Notes: generated by a model not told the origin, from the sequence alone. A stretch of 64,000 bases of DNA from Listeria welshimeri serovar 6b str. SLCC5334 (GCF_000060285.1 NC_008555.1:1240001-1304000); one strand, 5' to 3'. Shown: positions 22,497 through 32,255, counted from the stretch's first letter. Program-made: numbers and translations.

Positions 22497-24140
22497 TTGT
22501 ATTAACGTCAATGTTTCATAGGGAGCTAATTCGATTTCAGAACTAATTTCTGTACGCTCATGATTAGATAGTAACACTTTGGCATTAGAAAATTCACTTG
22601 GAATTTGTAATTTTTTTTCTGTAGCACCATAATAATGAATAGAAAGTAGGGAAGAGGATTCATTTGAACGTTTATAAGCGATAATGGAATCTTCTTCTGT
22701 AAAGTAAGGCGTATAATCACCAGTTTGGATAACCGGGTGCTCTTTACGTAAAGCAATTAATTTTTGATAAAAGTAGAAAATGCTTGTTTTGTCTGCTAAT
22801 ACATCTTGAACATTAATTTTATCTGCGTTATCAGCTACTTTTAGCCAAGGAGTACCAGTTGTAAATCCTGCATTTTCTGAATGATTCCATTGCATAGGTG
22901 TACGACTATTATCTCGCGAACGTTCTTTAATAATTTGCATCACTTCTTCTTCAGAAAGCCCTTGTTTTTGTAAAATGTCAAAATGATTAAGTGTTTCAAC
23001 ATCCACGTAATGATTAATTGTTGGGAATTTTGGATTCATCATACCAATTTCTTCCCCCATATAAACAAATGGTGTTCCTCGCATAAAATGAATGGTTGCT
23101 CCAAGTAGGGTAGCTGATTGATAATAATGTTCTGGTTGATCAGAAGCAAAACGTCCAAGTGCTCTTGGCTGATCATGATTATTCCAGAAAAGCGCATCCC
23201 AACCATTTTCTTTAGACATTGCAACTTGCCAAGTATGGAAAATAGATTTTAAATCCGCAAAATTCACATCTGCTAAACGCCATTTTTCCCCATCTGGATA
23301 ATCTACTTTTAAATGATGGAAATGAAATACCATTGATAATTCTTTTTCATCAGGGTTACTATAGCGAATGCAGTTGTCAATATCTGTCGAGGACATTTCA
23401 CCTACAGTAATAATTGGCTTATCCCCAAATGTTCGTTCATTTAGCTCTTTTAAATAAGCATGGATTCCTGGTCCATCAGTATAGAAACGACGCCCATCAC
23501 CTTCAAAATCATCTTCTAAAAATTTGGGTTTCGCAATTACATTTAAAACATCTAAACGAAAACCTTCCACCCCTTTATCGATCCAAAAATTCACTACATC
23601 AAAGAGTGCAGCGCGGACATTTGGATTGGCCCAGTCTAGATCTGCTTGAGTGACATCATACAAATGCAGGTAATACTCTGATGAATTTGGTAATTTTTCC
23701 CAGGCACTGCCACCAAATTTAGACTCCCAATTGGTTGGGGGAGAACCATCTGCTTTTGCTTGGCGGAAATAATAAAAATCACGATAAAACGGATCTCCAG
23801 CAAGCGCTTTTTTAAACCAAGGATGTTCTGTAGAAGTATGATTTAATACTAAATCAATCATAATGCCAATATTTCTTTTTTTCGCCTCGGTAATAAGGGT
23901 AATAACATCTTCCATTGTTCCAAATAGTGGATCAACAGCTGTATAATCAGAAATATCATAACCATTATCATTTTGTGGAGAAGGATAAAATGGATTAATC
24001 CAAATCATCTCAATTCCTAGTTTGTGCAAATAATCAAGCTTGGCAGTGATACCAGGAATGTCCCCAGTACCATCGCCTGTTGTATCATAAAATGATTTTG
24101 GATACACTTGATAAATTGTTTTTTGAGCAAAAGTTGTCAT
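22494..24140 (-). CDS. treA: Trehalose-6-phosphate hydrolase
   Basis: A 548-residue GH13 enzyme that splits trehalose-6-phosphate into glucose and glucose-6-phosphate in the cytoplasm. GH13 motifs are present: DLVLNHTS, GFRLDVLNVI (nucleophile Asp), GEMSS (acid Glu) and FWNNHDQPR. Start 24140 is used because GTGAGG lies about nine bases before it; GTG at 24155 would overlap that site. It follows the trehalose PTS gene by 18 bases, so both form one operon. Confidence 0.95.
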   Translation of the reverse strand: MTTFAQKTIYQVYPKSFYDTTGDGTGDIPGITAKLDYLHKLGIEMIWINPFYPSPQNDNGYDISDYTAVDPLFGTMEDVITLITEAKKRNIGIMIDLVLNHTSTEHPWFKKALAGDPFYRDFYYFRQAKADGSPPTNWESKFGGSAWEKLPNSSEYYLHLYDVTQADLDWANPNVRAALFDVVNFWIDKGVEGFRLDVLNVIAKPKFLEDDFEGDGRRFYTDGPGIHAYLKELNERTFGDKPIITVGEMSSTDIDNCIRYSNPDEKELSMVFHFHHLKVDYPDGEKWRLADVNFADLKSIFHTWQVAMSKENGWDALFWNNHDQPRALGRFASDQPEHYYQSATLLGATIHFMRGTPFVYMGEEIGMMNPKFPTINHYVDVETLNHFDILQKQGLSEEEVMQIIKERSRDNSRTPMQWNHSENAGFTTGTPWLKVADNADKINVQDVLADKTSIFYFYQKLIALRKEHPVIQTGDYTPYFTEEDSIIAYKRSNESSSLLSIHYYGATEKKLQIPSEFSNAKVLLSNHERTEISSEIELAPYETLTLIQ

Positions 24141-24158
24141 AAAGAGAAGCCTCACTTT

Positions 24159-25643
24159 TTAGTTGGTTGTTTTTGCTGAATCTCGATACTCTTTTTTCCC
24201 AAAAGTACGAATTGGTGCAGTATCTACTTTGTTTAAAATGTTATATTTGCGGAATAGTACAGTTAGAATGAATGGAACAACGATAGTTATAACCATACAA
24301 ATAGCGAAAATCCCGTAGTATTTTGAGTTGATTGATAAGATGCCAGGAAGCCCACCAACGCCAATTGAATTTGCCATGACACCACTTGAGACAGAAACCA
24401 CAGCGGCAATTGCAGAACCAATCATAGCAGCCACAAAAGGATATAAGTATTTTAAGTTGATACCAAACATTGCGGGTTCTGTTACACCTAGGTAACAGGA
24501 AATAGTTGCTGGAATAGAAACTTGTTCTTCTTTTTCATTGCCACGGTGTAAGAAAATAATAGCTAATACAGCTGAACCTTGAGCAATGTTGGATAAAGCG
24601 ATCATTGGCCAAAGGTTTGTTCCTTTAAATTGGCTCATTAATTGTAAGTCAATGGCATTGGTCATGTGATGCAGTCCGGTGACTACGAGTGGGGCATATA
24701 AGAAGCCAAATAGTGCGGCGAATAACCAACTTAGTCCACCAGTCAAACCAGCATAAACGACATTCGAAATCGCGTCGCCAATTTTCCAACCAATTGGTCC
24801 AAGAATGACATGAGCAGCTAAAACAGTTGGAACAAGGGCAAAGAATGGAACAAAAATCATCGAAATTGCATTTGGTATGAATTTACGTAACCAGATTTCG
24901 AGATAGGCTAGTAAGAATCCGGCCATAATTGCAGGAATAACTTGTGCCTGATAACCAATCATCTGCACTTGAGCAAAGCCAAAGTCCCAGACAGGAATAT
25001 CGCCAGCTTTTGTTTCAACAACACTGTAAGCATTTAGCAGTTGCGGGGAAACGAGCGTTAAACCAAGGACAATTCCTAGGATTTGAGTTGTTCCCATTTT
25101 TTTCGCGATAGACCATGTAATTCCTACAGGTAGGAAATGGAATACAGCTTCACCAATCAACCATAAGAAACTATAAACACCAGCCCAGAATGGATACACA
25201 TCAACAATGGTTTTAGTTCCATCTTCTAAAAACTTAATATCACCGATAACATTACGGAAACCGAGAATAAGACCACCAACAACGATAGCAGGAATTAAAG
25301 GGGTGAAAATTTCAGCTAAACCGGCAAGCATACGTTGAAGCAAACTCATATTTTTCTTAGCATCTACTTTGGCATCTTCTTTATTGACGCCTTCTACACC
25401 ACTAATTTCTGTAAATTCATTATAAAAAATTGCAACATCATTGCCTATAATTACTTGAAATTGTCCTGCTTGTGTAAATGTCCCTTTTACTGCTGGAATT
25501 TCTTCAATTGCTTCAATATCAGCATTATCAGGGTCCTGTAAAACAAAACGCATTCTTGTAGCGCAGTGTGTAACAGATGAAATATTTTCTTTGCCACCAA
25601 TTAATTCTAAGAGAGCGCTTGCATCCTTTTTGTAGTCCGCCAT
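24159..25643 (-). CDS. treP: Trehalose PTS permease, EIIBC
   Basis: A 494-residue PTS transporter taking up trehalose as trehalose-6-phosphate. Residues 1-85 are the EIIB domain, with the phosphorylated Cys27 in THCATRMRF. The rest is the EIIC membrane domain, ~10 helices, with GITEPAMFG-like GVTEPAMFG. There is no EIIA domain, so a separate EIIA must serve it. Start 25643 follows AAAGGAGG; the longer open frame runs through the operator. Promoter, TreR operator and cre lie just upstream. Confidence 0.95.
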   Translation of the reverse strand: MADYKKDASALLELIGGKENISSVTHCATRMRFVLQDPDNADIEAIEEIPAVKGTFTQAGQFQVIIGNDVAIFYNEFTEISGVEGVNKEDAKVDAKKNMSLLQRMLAGLAEIFTPLIPAIVVGGLILGFRNVIGDIKFLEDGTKTIVDVYPFWAGVYSFLWLIGEAVFHFLPVGITWSIAKKMGTTQILGIVLGLTLVSPQLLNAYSVVETKAGDIPVWDFGFAQVQMIGYQAQVIPAIMAGFLLAYLEIWLRKFIPNAISMIFVPFFALVPTVLAAHVILGPIGWKIGDAISNVVYAGLTGGLSWLFAALFGFLYAPLVVTGLHHMTNAIDLQLMSQFKGTNLWPMIALSNIAQGSAVLAIIFLHRGNEKEEQVSIPATISCYLGVTEPAMFGINLKYLYPFVAAMIGSAIAAVVSVSSGVMANSIGVGGLPGILSINSKYYGIFAICMVITIVVPFILTVLFRKYNILNKVDTAPIRTFGKKEYRDSAKTTN

Positions 25644-25661
25644 AAGATTTCCTCCTTTTTT

Positions 25662-25679
25662 AACTTGTATATACAAGTT
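25662..25679. promoter_or_regulatory. TreR operator
   Basis: AACTTGTATATACAAGTT is a perfect 18-base palindrome located between the tre promoter's -10 and the treP ribosome site. It fits GntR/TreR operators (TTGTATATACAA core). Confidence 0.8.
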
Positions 25680-25689
25680 GTTCGCCATT

Positions 25690-25721
25690 ACTATACTATA
25701 AATAATCTGAAAGCGCAACCA
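25690..25721 (-). promoter_or_regulatory. tre promoter overlapped by a cre site
   Basis: On the minus strand TTGCGC (plus 25713-25718), 17 bases, TATAGT (plus 25690-25695). TGAAAGCGCAACCA (25708-25721) matches the catabolite response element TGNNARCGNWWWCA at 13 of 14 positions and covers the -35, so CcpA should repress the operon when glucose is present. Confidence 0.75.
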
Positions 25722-25757
25722 CTTTTTATGATAAAATGAAATAAAGGAGCGATGTTA

Positions 25758-26213
25758 ATGAAACATGTTAGAGTAGCAGCAATTATTATACATCAAAACA
25801 AGCTTTTGCTTCATACGAGTCACAATGAAAACTACTGGACTCTTCCAGGTGGTGGAGTAGAAAATGAACTAACAAAAGATGGATTAAAGCGGGAAATGAA
25901 AGAAGAGTTAGGGGAAGAAGTAATTATTGATGAATTAAAAATTATTGCAGAAAATCGTTTTGTACATAATGGAAAGGAAATAGACAGTATCGAATTTTAT
26001 TATAAAGCAAATCTTTTACCAGATAGTGCGTTAGTAGAGTTAAAATCATTTAAGAAAACAGAAGCATTTGGTCAATACGGAGAGGAACCATATGAATTAC
26101 TTTTTAAATGGTTTGATGTAAGTGAGTTAAAAGAGATATCGATTTTGCCGGCATTTCTTGAAGCAGAGCTAACGCAGCTTTCGAGTAGTAAGATAAAACA
26201 TATCCACCAGTGA
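25758..26213 (+). CDS. Nudix hydrolase
   Basis: A 151-residue Nudix protein. The box reads GGGVENELTKDGLKREMKEELGEEV, complete apart from the usual spacing, after YWTLPGGG. Substrate unknown. ATG 25758 is used because AAAGGAG lies eight bases before it. It is divergent from the tre operon and ends in a hairpin shared with the next, convergent gene. Confidence 0.85.
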   Translation: MKHVRVAAIIIHQNKLLLHTSHNENYWTLPGGGVENELTKDGLKREMKEELGEEVIIDELKIIAENRFVHNGKEIDSIEFYYKANLLPDSALVELKSFKKTEAFGQYGEEPYELLFKWFDVSELKEISILPAFLEAELTQLSSSKIKHIHQ

Positions 26214-26216
26214 ACA

Positions 26217-26252
26217 TAAAAATCCCGCGAAATTTAAGTTTCGCGGGATTAA
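26217..26252. terminator. Hairpin between convergent genes
   Basis: AATCCCGCGAAA and TTTCGCGGGATT perfect arms; the T run is on the minus strand, so it mainly ends the minus-strand gene. Confidence 0.8.
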
Positions 26253-26254
26253 CT

Positions 26255-26719
26255 TTAATTAGTTAAAGAAACCAAGGTGATTTCTTTTTTGCTAAGGTCT
26301 AAGAATGGTAATTTAACCCGTGTATCTAAGCAATATGCATTATACAAGAGTGGTTTTAAAGTAGTTGTAGAACTTTCTACTTGGCGCACAAATTGACCAA
26401 TTTCTTGGTATAAAATTTCGATATTTTTTAGACTACCAATTTTTGAATCAATGCGATTTTCACTAACATTCACATTAGAGTTCGTTACTTTTTCATTAAA
26501 TTCATCATTGATTGCATCTTTCGTACGTTCAATCCGAGTAAATCTCGTATCTTCCCAATCAATTTCAATGATGTGGCAATCATCCAGTTGAAGGAAGTCG
26601 CCAGTCCAAAGTTTTCCATCGATTTCAACAACCAATCTCGTATCTGGAAAGACTTCTTTATTACGATATTTTTTTAGTAAATAATCAAACATTTGTAATT
26701 GCGCTAAACAGTTATTCAT
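26255..26719 (-). CDS. Unknown conserved-looking protein
   Basis: A 154-residue soluble acidic protein. The first half is beta-rich (TRLVVEIDGKLWTGDFLQLDDCHIIEIDW), the second helical. No signal peptide or family motif recognised. ATG at 26719 is used because the ATAAGGAG ribosome site lies nine bases before it; in-frame starts further upstream overlap that site. Transcribed alone. Confidence 0.7.
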   Translation of the reverse strand: MNNCLAQLQMFDYLLKKYRNKEVFPDTRLVVEIDGKLWTGDFLQLDDCHIIEIDWEDTRFTRIERTKDAINDEFNEKVTNSNVNVSENRIDSKIGSLKNIEILYQEIGQFVRQVESSTTTLKPLLYNAYCLDTRVKLPFLDLSKKEITLVSLTN

Positions 26720-26907
26720 GTGTGTCATCTCCTTATGACCATAGTATAACACATTGTGATATTATGAACAATCTACTTTACATAAATGAATAGTTGGAAC
26801 TGTAACTTTTTAACTTGTTATACAAAAGTCCTAATAAAAGGCTGTTAAAGATTGAAATTACTTGCTCGGTGGTATACTAATTATAAGATGAAATGGGAGG
26901 AAATCGT

Positions 26908-27822
26908 ATGAATAAAGAAATGAAATTAAAAGCCGCAGATGGATTAGAATTACATTTACATATTTGGGATGAGGTAGAAAAGCCAATCGGTTTAATCCAA
27001 ATTGTTCATGGAATGGCGGAGCACGGAGCAAGATATGATTTGTTTGCAAAACGTTTGAATCAAGCAGGGTATATTGTAGTAGCAGATGATCACCGTGGTT
27101 TTGGCAAATCAGCAATAAATGAAAGTTATTTAGGTCATTTAGACGGGGAAACAGGGTTTCAAAATATGATACAAGATGAAGTGAGTGTTCGAACCTATAT
27201 AAAAGAAAATTATCCAAACTTGCCTTATTTTATTTTTGCACATAGTATGGGGAGCTTCATTATTCGGACGTTTATGGCGCAACATCAAGTAGACGGGGTT
27301 ATCCTTAGTGGTAGCGGCCTTCAACCCACAGCATTGCTAAAAATGGGTCAAATTATTACAAAATACCGTGTTAAAAAAGATGATAAAAAAAGAAGTGGGT
27401 TTTTAAATAAATTAGCTTTTTGGGGTTATAATAAGCCTTTTAATGAAAATCATCGTTTTAGTTGGCTTTCAAGAGATGTAGCCGTATATGAAGCTTATGA
27501 AAAAGACCCTTTTTGCGGACCAGTAGTCGGAACGAGTGGGTTTTTTCATAATCTTTTTGAAGTAGTAAAAGTGAGCCAACAAAAAGAAACTTTGGAAAGC
27601 GTGCCGAAAGATTTACCCATTTTGTTACTCTCAGGTAGTGATGATCCAGTGGGGCATTTTGGAAAAGATACACCAAAAATTGCTTTGGCATTAGAAAAAG
27701 CGGGAGTAGAAGATGTTACTTATAAAATATACGAAAATGCCCGTCATGAACTCGTAAATGAATTATGTAAGGAAACCGTTTTTCAAGATGTGATTGATTG
27801 GTTAAATGCAAAAACAAGGTAA
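26908..27822 (+). CDS. Alpha/beta hydrolase, lysophospholipase/monoacylglycerol lipase-like
   Basis: A 304-residue serine hydrolase. IVHGMAEHGARYD holds the oxyanion HG motif. FAHSMGSFI carries the nucleophile Ser in a (G/A)HSMG elbow. LSGSDDPVG provides the Asp and ENARHELVNE the His. This set is typical of the Hydrolase_4/lysophospholipase group acting on monoacyl lipids; cytoplasmic, no signal peptide. ATG at 26908 follows GGGAGG by nine bases. Confidence 0.88.
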   Translation: MNKEMKLKAADGLELHLHIWDEVEKPIGLIQIVHGMAEHGARYDLFAKRLNQAGYIVVADDHRGFGKSAINESYLGHLDGETGFQNMIQDEVSVRTYIKENYPNLPYFIFAHSMGSFIIRTFMAQHQVDGVILSGSGLQPTALLKMGQIITKYRVKKDDKKRSGFLNKLAFWGYNKPFNENHRFSWLSRDVAVYEAYEKDPFCGPVVGTSGFFHNLFEVVKVSQQKETLESVPKDLPILLLSGSDDPVGHFGKDTPKIALALEKAGVEDVTYKIYENARHELVNELCKETVFQDVIDWLNAKTR

Positions 27823-27844
27823 CCTATTAGGCTACCTTGTTTTT
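27811..27844. terminator. Bidirectional terminator, hydrolase and proA
   Basis: AAAACAAGGTA / TACCTTGTTTT arms overlapping the hydrolase stop codon, with T runs on both strands. Confidence 0.8.
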
Positions 27845-29090
27845 AATTACGAATTTGACCATCTCCGAAAATAATGTATTTAGTGGAGGTGAGTTCAGTT
27901 AACCCCATTGGTCCACGCGCATGAAGCTTTTGGGTACTAATACCGATTTCTGCGCCGAATCCCATTGCAAAACCATCAGTGAAACGAGTAGAAGCATTGA
28001 TATAGACTGCGGCAGCATCCACTTTTTGATGGAAAGCCTGACCTGTCGCATAATCGTTTGAAATGATTGCTTCAGAATGTTTTGTTCCGTATTTATTAAT
28101 ATGATTTATTGCTTCTTCCACAGAATCAACCACTTTTATGGCTAAAATAAAGTCTAAAAATTCTTCTTCCCAATCTGATTCTGTCGCTGCTTTAGCATCT
28201 TTTAAAATTTCTCGTGCACGTTTATCAGCACGCAGTTCAACATTATATTCTTTTAATGCCATTTCCATCGCTGGAAGGAAATCTTCCGCTACACTTTCAT
28301 GTATAAGTAGTGTTTCAGCTGAATTACATACAGAGGGACGCGAACATTTTGCATTAACTAGAATATCAATAGCCATTTGTTTTTCAGCTGCTTTATCGAC
28401 ATAAATATGGCAATTACCTGTCCCTGTTTCGATAACTGGGACTGTAGCATTTTCAAGTACTGTTTGGATTAATTTTGCACCACCGCGAGGAATCAGAACA
28501 TCTAAAAAACGATTTAAACGCATCATTTCGCGAGCTGTTTCTCTCGAAGTATCTTCAATTAATTGAACACTCGTACGCGGAAATCCTGATTTTTCTAACG
28601 ACTCTTGAATCACATTCATAAGCGCTTTATTAGAATCAATGGCATCGCTACCACCACGTAATATGACAGCATTACCAGTTTTAAAACAAAGTATGGAAGC
28701 ATCTACAGTTACGTTCGGTCTTGACTCATAGATGATACCAATGACTCCAAGTGGGACTCTAATTTTTCCAATTGTTAATTCTGCCTCGTTTTTCCACATA
28801 GTTGTCACTTCTCCAATAGGATCTTTTAACGTGACAACTTGCTTAACTGCTTCGGAAATCTCTTTAATTCGCTCTTCTGTTAGACGAAGACGATCAATCA
28901 TTGTGTCTGGAGTCTTTTTTTCCTTGGCCCGAATAATATCTTTTTCATTTTCTTTCAAAAGGGTAGCCGTATTAGCTATTAAGTCATTACTTAGATTAAT
29001 GAGGGCTGTATTTTTTTGCTTAGTCGTCGCTTGAGCTAAGAATGATGATGCTTCTCTAGCTGCGATTCCTTTTTTAATGAGTTCGGTCAT
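27843..29090 (-). CDS. proA: Gamma-glutamyl phosphate reductase
   Basis: A 415-residue enzyme making glutamate-5-semialdehyde from glutamyl phosphate with NADPH, the second step of proline synthesis. Aldehyde-dehydrogenase fold; [12 protein letters not shown] and the active-site Cys in [18 protein letters not shown] are present. Start 29090 follows AAAAGGAGG. It overlaps the end of proB by 17 bases, so the two are coupled. In-frame extension upstream lies inside proB and is not used. Confidence 0.95.
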   Translation of the reverse strand: MTELIKKGIAAREASSFLAQATTKQKNTALINLSNDLIANTATLLKENEKDIIRAKEKKTPDTMIDRLRLTEERIKEISEAVKQVVTLKDPIGEVTTMWKNEAELTIGKIRVPLGVIGIIYESRPNVTVDASILCFKTGNAVILRGGSDAIDSNKALMNVIQESLEKSGFPRTSVQLIEDTSRETAREMMRLNRFLDVLIPRGGAKLIQTVLENATVPVIETGTGNCHIYVDKAAEKQMAIDILVNAKCSRPSVCNSAETLLIHESVAEDFLPAMEMALKEYNVELRADKRAREILKDAKAATESDWEEEFLDFILAIKVVDSVEEAINHINKYGTKHSEAIISNDYATGQAFHQKVDAAAVYINASTRFTDGFAMGFGAEIGISTQKLHARGPMGLTELTSTKYIIFGDGQIRN

Positions 29091-29904
29091 GTGAAAATGC
29101 CTCCTTTTTATTAGCAAATAATGTTCCAACTTGCGCACCTTGCATAATATCAAAAATAATGGTGGGATTTTTGCCATTTGTTAAAATCATTTTTTGGTGA
29201 GATGCCATACAATAAGTAGCGGCTGAAAGTTTCGTTAACATACCGCCTGTTCCAAATTTTGATCCTCTACCACCTGCAAGTGCCTCTATTTCTGGAGTGA
29301 TTTGATTGATTTCTGAAAACATTATAGCGTTTGGATCAGTGGTAGGATTGCTCTTATAAAAACCGTCTATATCAGAAAGCATAATAAGCAAATCTGCTTG
29401 AACTAATCTAGCAACAATTGCAGAAAGAAGGTCATTATCACCATATTTGGTAACATGCTCAAGTTCTTCCACAGCAACCGTATCATTTTCGTTTACAATA
29501 GGGATAATACCGCGGCTTAACAAACTTTCCAGAGTATTCATAACGTTTTCGCGACTGATAGGGAAGTCTGTTACATCACGTGTAAGTAAGACTTGACCAA
29601 CAACTTGTCCATATTCACCAAAAAATTTACTATATATATGCATTAATTCACTTTGTCCAACAGAAGCGACTGCTTGAAGGTCAGGAATATCAGTAGGTCT
29701 AGCTGGGAGTTGGAGTTTATGACACCCAACACCAATGGCGCCAGAAGAGACCAGAATCACTTCTTTTCCTTCATTACGCAAATCAGATAAAACCATTGCC
29801 AATTTTTCAATAGTACGTAGATTAACATGACCGTTTCCATACATAAGTGTGCTAGTACCAACTTTTATGACTAATCTCTTGCTATTTTTCAAAGATTCGC
29901 GCAT
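29074..29904 (-). CDS. proB: Glutamate 5-kinase, short form
   Basis: A 276-residue kinase, first step of proline synthesis. Amino-acid-kinase motifs: KVGTSTL near the start, [20 protein letters not shown] and [12 protein letters not shown]. It ends without the C-terminal PUA domain that E. coli ProB has, which is common in Gram-positives. Proline feedback normally acts on this enzyme. A promoter with good -35 and -10 lies upstream; no T-box is seen. Confidence 0.95.
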   Translation of the reverse strand: MRESLKNSKRLVIKVGTSTLMYGNGHVNLRTIEKLAMVLSDLRNEGKEVILVSSGAIGVGCHKLQLPARPTDIPDLQAVASVGQSELMHIYSKFFGEYGQVVGQVLLTRDVTDFPISRENVMNTLESLLSRGIIPIVNENDTVAVEELEHVTKYGDNDLLSAIVARLVQADLLIMLSDIDGFYKSNPTTDPNAIMFSEINQITPEIEALAGGRGSKFGTGGMLTKLSAATYCMASHQKMILTNGKNPTIIFDIMQGAQVGTLFANKKEAFSHDRTH

Positions 29905-29939
29905 TTCAATGACCCCTCTGCTAATAAGATAATACTTCT

Positions 29940-29967
29940 ATTTTACATGAAAATGAAGATATGTCTA
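29940..29967 (-). promoter_or_regulatory. proBA promoter
   Basis: On the minus strand TAGACA (plus 29962-29967), 16 bases, TAAAAT (plus 29940-29945) with TG just before it. Confidence 0.65.
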
Positions 29968-30000
29968 TATTAGATTAAAATCCATTTTTGTATTAAAAAA

Positions 30001-30028
30001 AGAGTTCTAAGCAATTACTTAGAACTCC
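30001..30028 (-). terminator. Terminator of the PrsW-like gene
   Basis: GAGTTCTAAG / CTTAGAACTC arms and TTTTTTT on the minus strand. Confidence 0.85.
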
Positions 30029-30033
30029 AATCG

Positions 30034-31173
30034 TTATTTTGTTGCTTTACTTGCACTGGAAAGGGCTGAAACTTGTTTTAGTCCGGCGCTAATTAAACGC
30101 AAGATAACAAACCAAACAATAACAATTAAAACGATTTGTTTAAACGCAATGGCTGGTAGTGGGTTGAAAGGGCAATCCCAAACAAAATGAAGGAGAATCG
30201 GAATAATAAATAGTTTCCAGAAAGTACCACTGAAAATATGATTCATTCCTAATTTTTGATCACCTTTAGCAATCACTAATGCAGCGCCAGTAATTGCGGC
30301 CCATACAACATGACCACCAATTGATTGCCAACCACGACTAAAGATAACATTCATCATAGTTTCCCCAGCAATATGGATGTCCTTGAATAAGAATGCAGCA
30401 TCAACACTATAGTTAAATGCATAACCAAGAGATTCAAATGCAGCAAATCCAGCTCCAACAGCTGCACCTATTAATAATCCATTTAAAATGTACTTCGAAT
30501 TTAATGAACGAATGAAAAGAGCAACGATGATCATTTTCCCAGTTTCTTCAATAAAACCAACTAATAGGGCGTTAAAATAATTTAATTTTCCTACTGGAAT
30601 GATAGAATAAATGATTAGTGTTGCTACAAGTGCCGCTACACCACCAATGAAAAACATTTTTACAACATCAAAAACACTAATATTTCGAGGTGCATTCGTT
30701 TCGAAAAAGAATAATAAGACAGAAAACGGAACTGCGAATGAACCAATCACCATAAGTCCTGGAATAGTATTGCTGTTGTCAAAAATATATGTACATGCTA
30801 ATAATAGAAAGTACGTGATGACTAATACTAAGAAGACTCTGGAAAATACCCAAGGATGAGGCCAAGAGTGTGGTATTTCACTAACAGCAGGAGTTGTATA
30901 TTTTGTACCTGCAATAAAAACTTTCTCTCCTTCTTCTTTAGAGTGTTTTTTGAATACGGATGAGAATAGGTTTCCGATTTTTAGTTCAGAATTAGTACGG
31001 TTCGTAACATGTTGATGTAATTCTGTTTGTTTGAATGTAATCCATTCTGGTTGAGGAGATTTTTGAACCAATGTAAAATCATTAATTTCTTTCTTTCTAT
31101 ATAGGGCTACCATTTCTACATTGGTATAAGGCCCAACTTTTTGCTCGTTCTTTTTGAAGTACCATTCTGACAA
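30034..31173 (-). CDS. GYF-domain PrsW-family membrane protease
   Basis: A 379-residue protein. Residues 1-60 form a GYF_2 domain (EWYFKKNEQKVGPYTNVEMVALYRKKEI...WITFKQ), which binds proline-rich or other peptides. From ~115 on, eight or nine membrane helices carry the PrsW signatures: EETGK (EExxK), FAAFE (FxxxE) and HFVWD (HxxxD). PrsW in Bacillus makes the first cut in the anti-sigma factor RsiW. Target here unknown; no sigma/anti-sigma pair is next to it. Confidence 0.85.
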   Translation of the reverse strand: MSEWYFKKNEQKVGPYTNVEMVALYRKKEINDFTLVQKSPQPEWITFKQTELHQHVTNRTNSELKIGNLFSSVFKKHSKEEGEKVFIAGTKYTTPAVSEIPHSWPHPWVFSRVFLVLVITYFLLLACTYIFDNSNTIPGLMVIGSFAVPFSVLLFFFETNAPRNISVFDVVKMFFIGGVAALVATLIIYSIIPVGKLNYFNALLVGFIEETGKMIIVALFIRSLNSKYILNGLLIGAAVGAGFAAFESLGYAFNYSVDAAFLFKDIHIAGETMMNVIFSRGWQSIGGHVVWAAITGAALVIAKGDQKLGMNHIFSGTFWKLFIIPILLHFVWDCPFNPLPAIAFKQIVLIVIVWFVILRLISAGLKQVSALSSASKATK

Positions 31174-31252
31174 ATGAAACTCCCCCTTTATCTATTTATT
31201 TTAATACCATTAAGTATTCCCAAAAAATAGGAATATCAAACGTTTATCAAAC

Positions 31253-31648
31253 TTAATCATTAAGTTTTTTCGTTTGTTCATAAAGAAAGTCAATTGAATC
31301 TGCTAAGAAATGAGCTGCAGATTCATCCAAAAGCTTTCCGTTTAAAATCAGATCATCTTCATATCTTAAATCTTCACTTAGTTTTATCATTCTTTTCGCA
31401 ATATCTTTCTCACTATGTAACTCGCTCGGTGCATAAGTTGGTATACTTTGTTGGCCAAGTAAATAATCAACACTAACATCATACAACGTTGCAATCTGTG
31501 TGACCATATCTAAATCAGGTTCACGAATACCATACTCCCAATTACCGTAAGTAGAAGGTGCTTTCAAACCTAATCTTCTTGCTGTTTCGGCTTTTGACCA
31601 ACCTTGCTTTTCTCGTAATAATGTAAGTCTATTACTTAGATTTGGCAT
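31253..31648 (-). CDS. XRE-family regulator
   Basis: A 131-residue protein. The N-terminal HTH (RLTLLREKQGWSKAETARRLGLKAPSTYGNWEYGIREPDLDMVTQIATLYDVSVDYLLG) matches phage-repressor-like XRE regulators. The C-terminal ~65 residues are helical and likely for dimerisation. Start 31648 follows GGGGGTG; TATAAT with a TG lies upstream on the minus strand. Divergent from a second small XRE gene. Confidence 0.85.
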   Translation of the reverse strand: MPNLSNRLTLLREKQGWSKAETARRLGLKAPSTYGNWEYGIREPDLDMVTQIATLYDVSVDYLLGQQSIPTYAPSELHSEKDIAKRMIKLSEDLRYEDDLILNGKLLDESAAHFLADSIDFLYEQTKKLND

Positions 31649-31728
31649 AATTTCACCCCCTTTTGTTTGATTATACAATATCTTACTCAATTTAGCTATA
31701 ATTTAACACAAAGTGAATTAATTTTCAA

Positions 31729-31771
31729 TTGACAACCTCTTAATGAGTTGTTATTATTGTAATAACAACTC
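31729..31771 (+). promoter_or_regulatory. Promoter with a 27-base palindrome over the -10
   Basis: TTGACA (31729-31734), 17 bases, TATTAT (31752-31757). Positions 31745-31771 form two perfect 12-base arms (GAGTTGTTATTA and its complement) around TTG, covering the -10. A repressor bound here would block the plus-strand XRE gene. Confidence 0.75.
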
Positions 31772-31798
31772 AAACTGTGTAGATAAGGAGAAGATGAC

Positions 31799-32014
31799 AT
31801 GAAAACAGTAGACAGCAGAAAAATTAACACGGCCAAAATTAGAGAATTACGATTACAACGGGGAATTACTCAAGCTTTTATAGCAAGGAAAATGGGATAT
31901 AAATACACATCGGGTTATAGTAATATAGAAAAAGGAAGCGTTCGATTATCACACAAAAATGCGGTGATTTTAAGCGAAATTTTAATGTGCGATTTAAAAT
32001 TCTTTTATCAATAA
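31799..32014 (+). CDS. Small XRE-type HTH protein
   Basis: A 71-residue protein that is only a helix-turn-helix (KIRELRLQRGITQAFIARKMGYKYTSGYSNIEKG...NAVILSEIL), like Cro or SinR-type small regulators. AAGGAGAAG ribosome site. Its promoter carries the 27-base palindrome, so autorepression or repression by the divergent XRE protein is likely. Confidence 0.8.
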   Translation: MKTVDSRKINTAKIRELRLQRGITQAFIARKMGYKYTSGYSNIEKGSVRLSHKNAVILSEILMCDLKFFYQ

Positions 32015-32082
32015 TAGAGGAGATAACATTATAATTATTTAAGTAAAGCCAAGTGATTTTTGATCTGAGTGGAATATTAATG

Positions 32083-32116
32083 AAAAAGCACACAAAATGA
32101 GTGCTTTTTTATTTTT
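32083..32116 (+). terminator. Terminator of the small XRE gene
   Basis: AAAAGCAC / GTGCTTTT arms followed by TTATTTTT. Confidence 0.7.
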
Positions 32117-32226
32117 AGATAAATAGTATAATTGTTCAAAATTTGAGGGTTTTGAGACTTTAATTTTCTACAATATCGGAATTGTATAATGATAAATTTC
32201 TAAAAATAGTATGCACAAATATTCAC

Positions 32227-32255
32227 TTGACAGAAGCTAACTATCCAAGTAGAAT
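32227..32255 (+). promoter_or_regulatory. Promoter of the TPR-like gene
   Basis: TTGACA (32227-32232), exactly 17 bases, TAGAAT (32250-32255): close to the sigma-A consensus. Confidence 0.75.
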
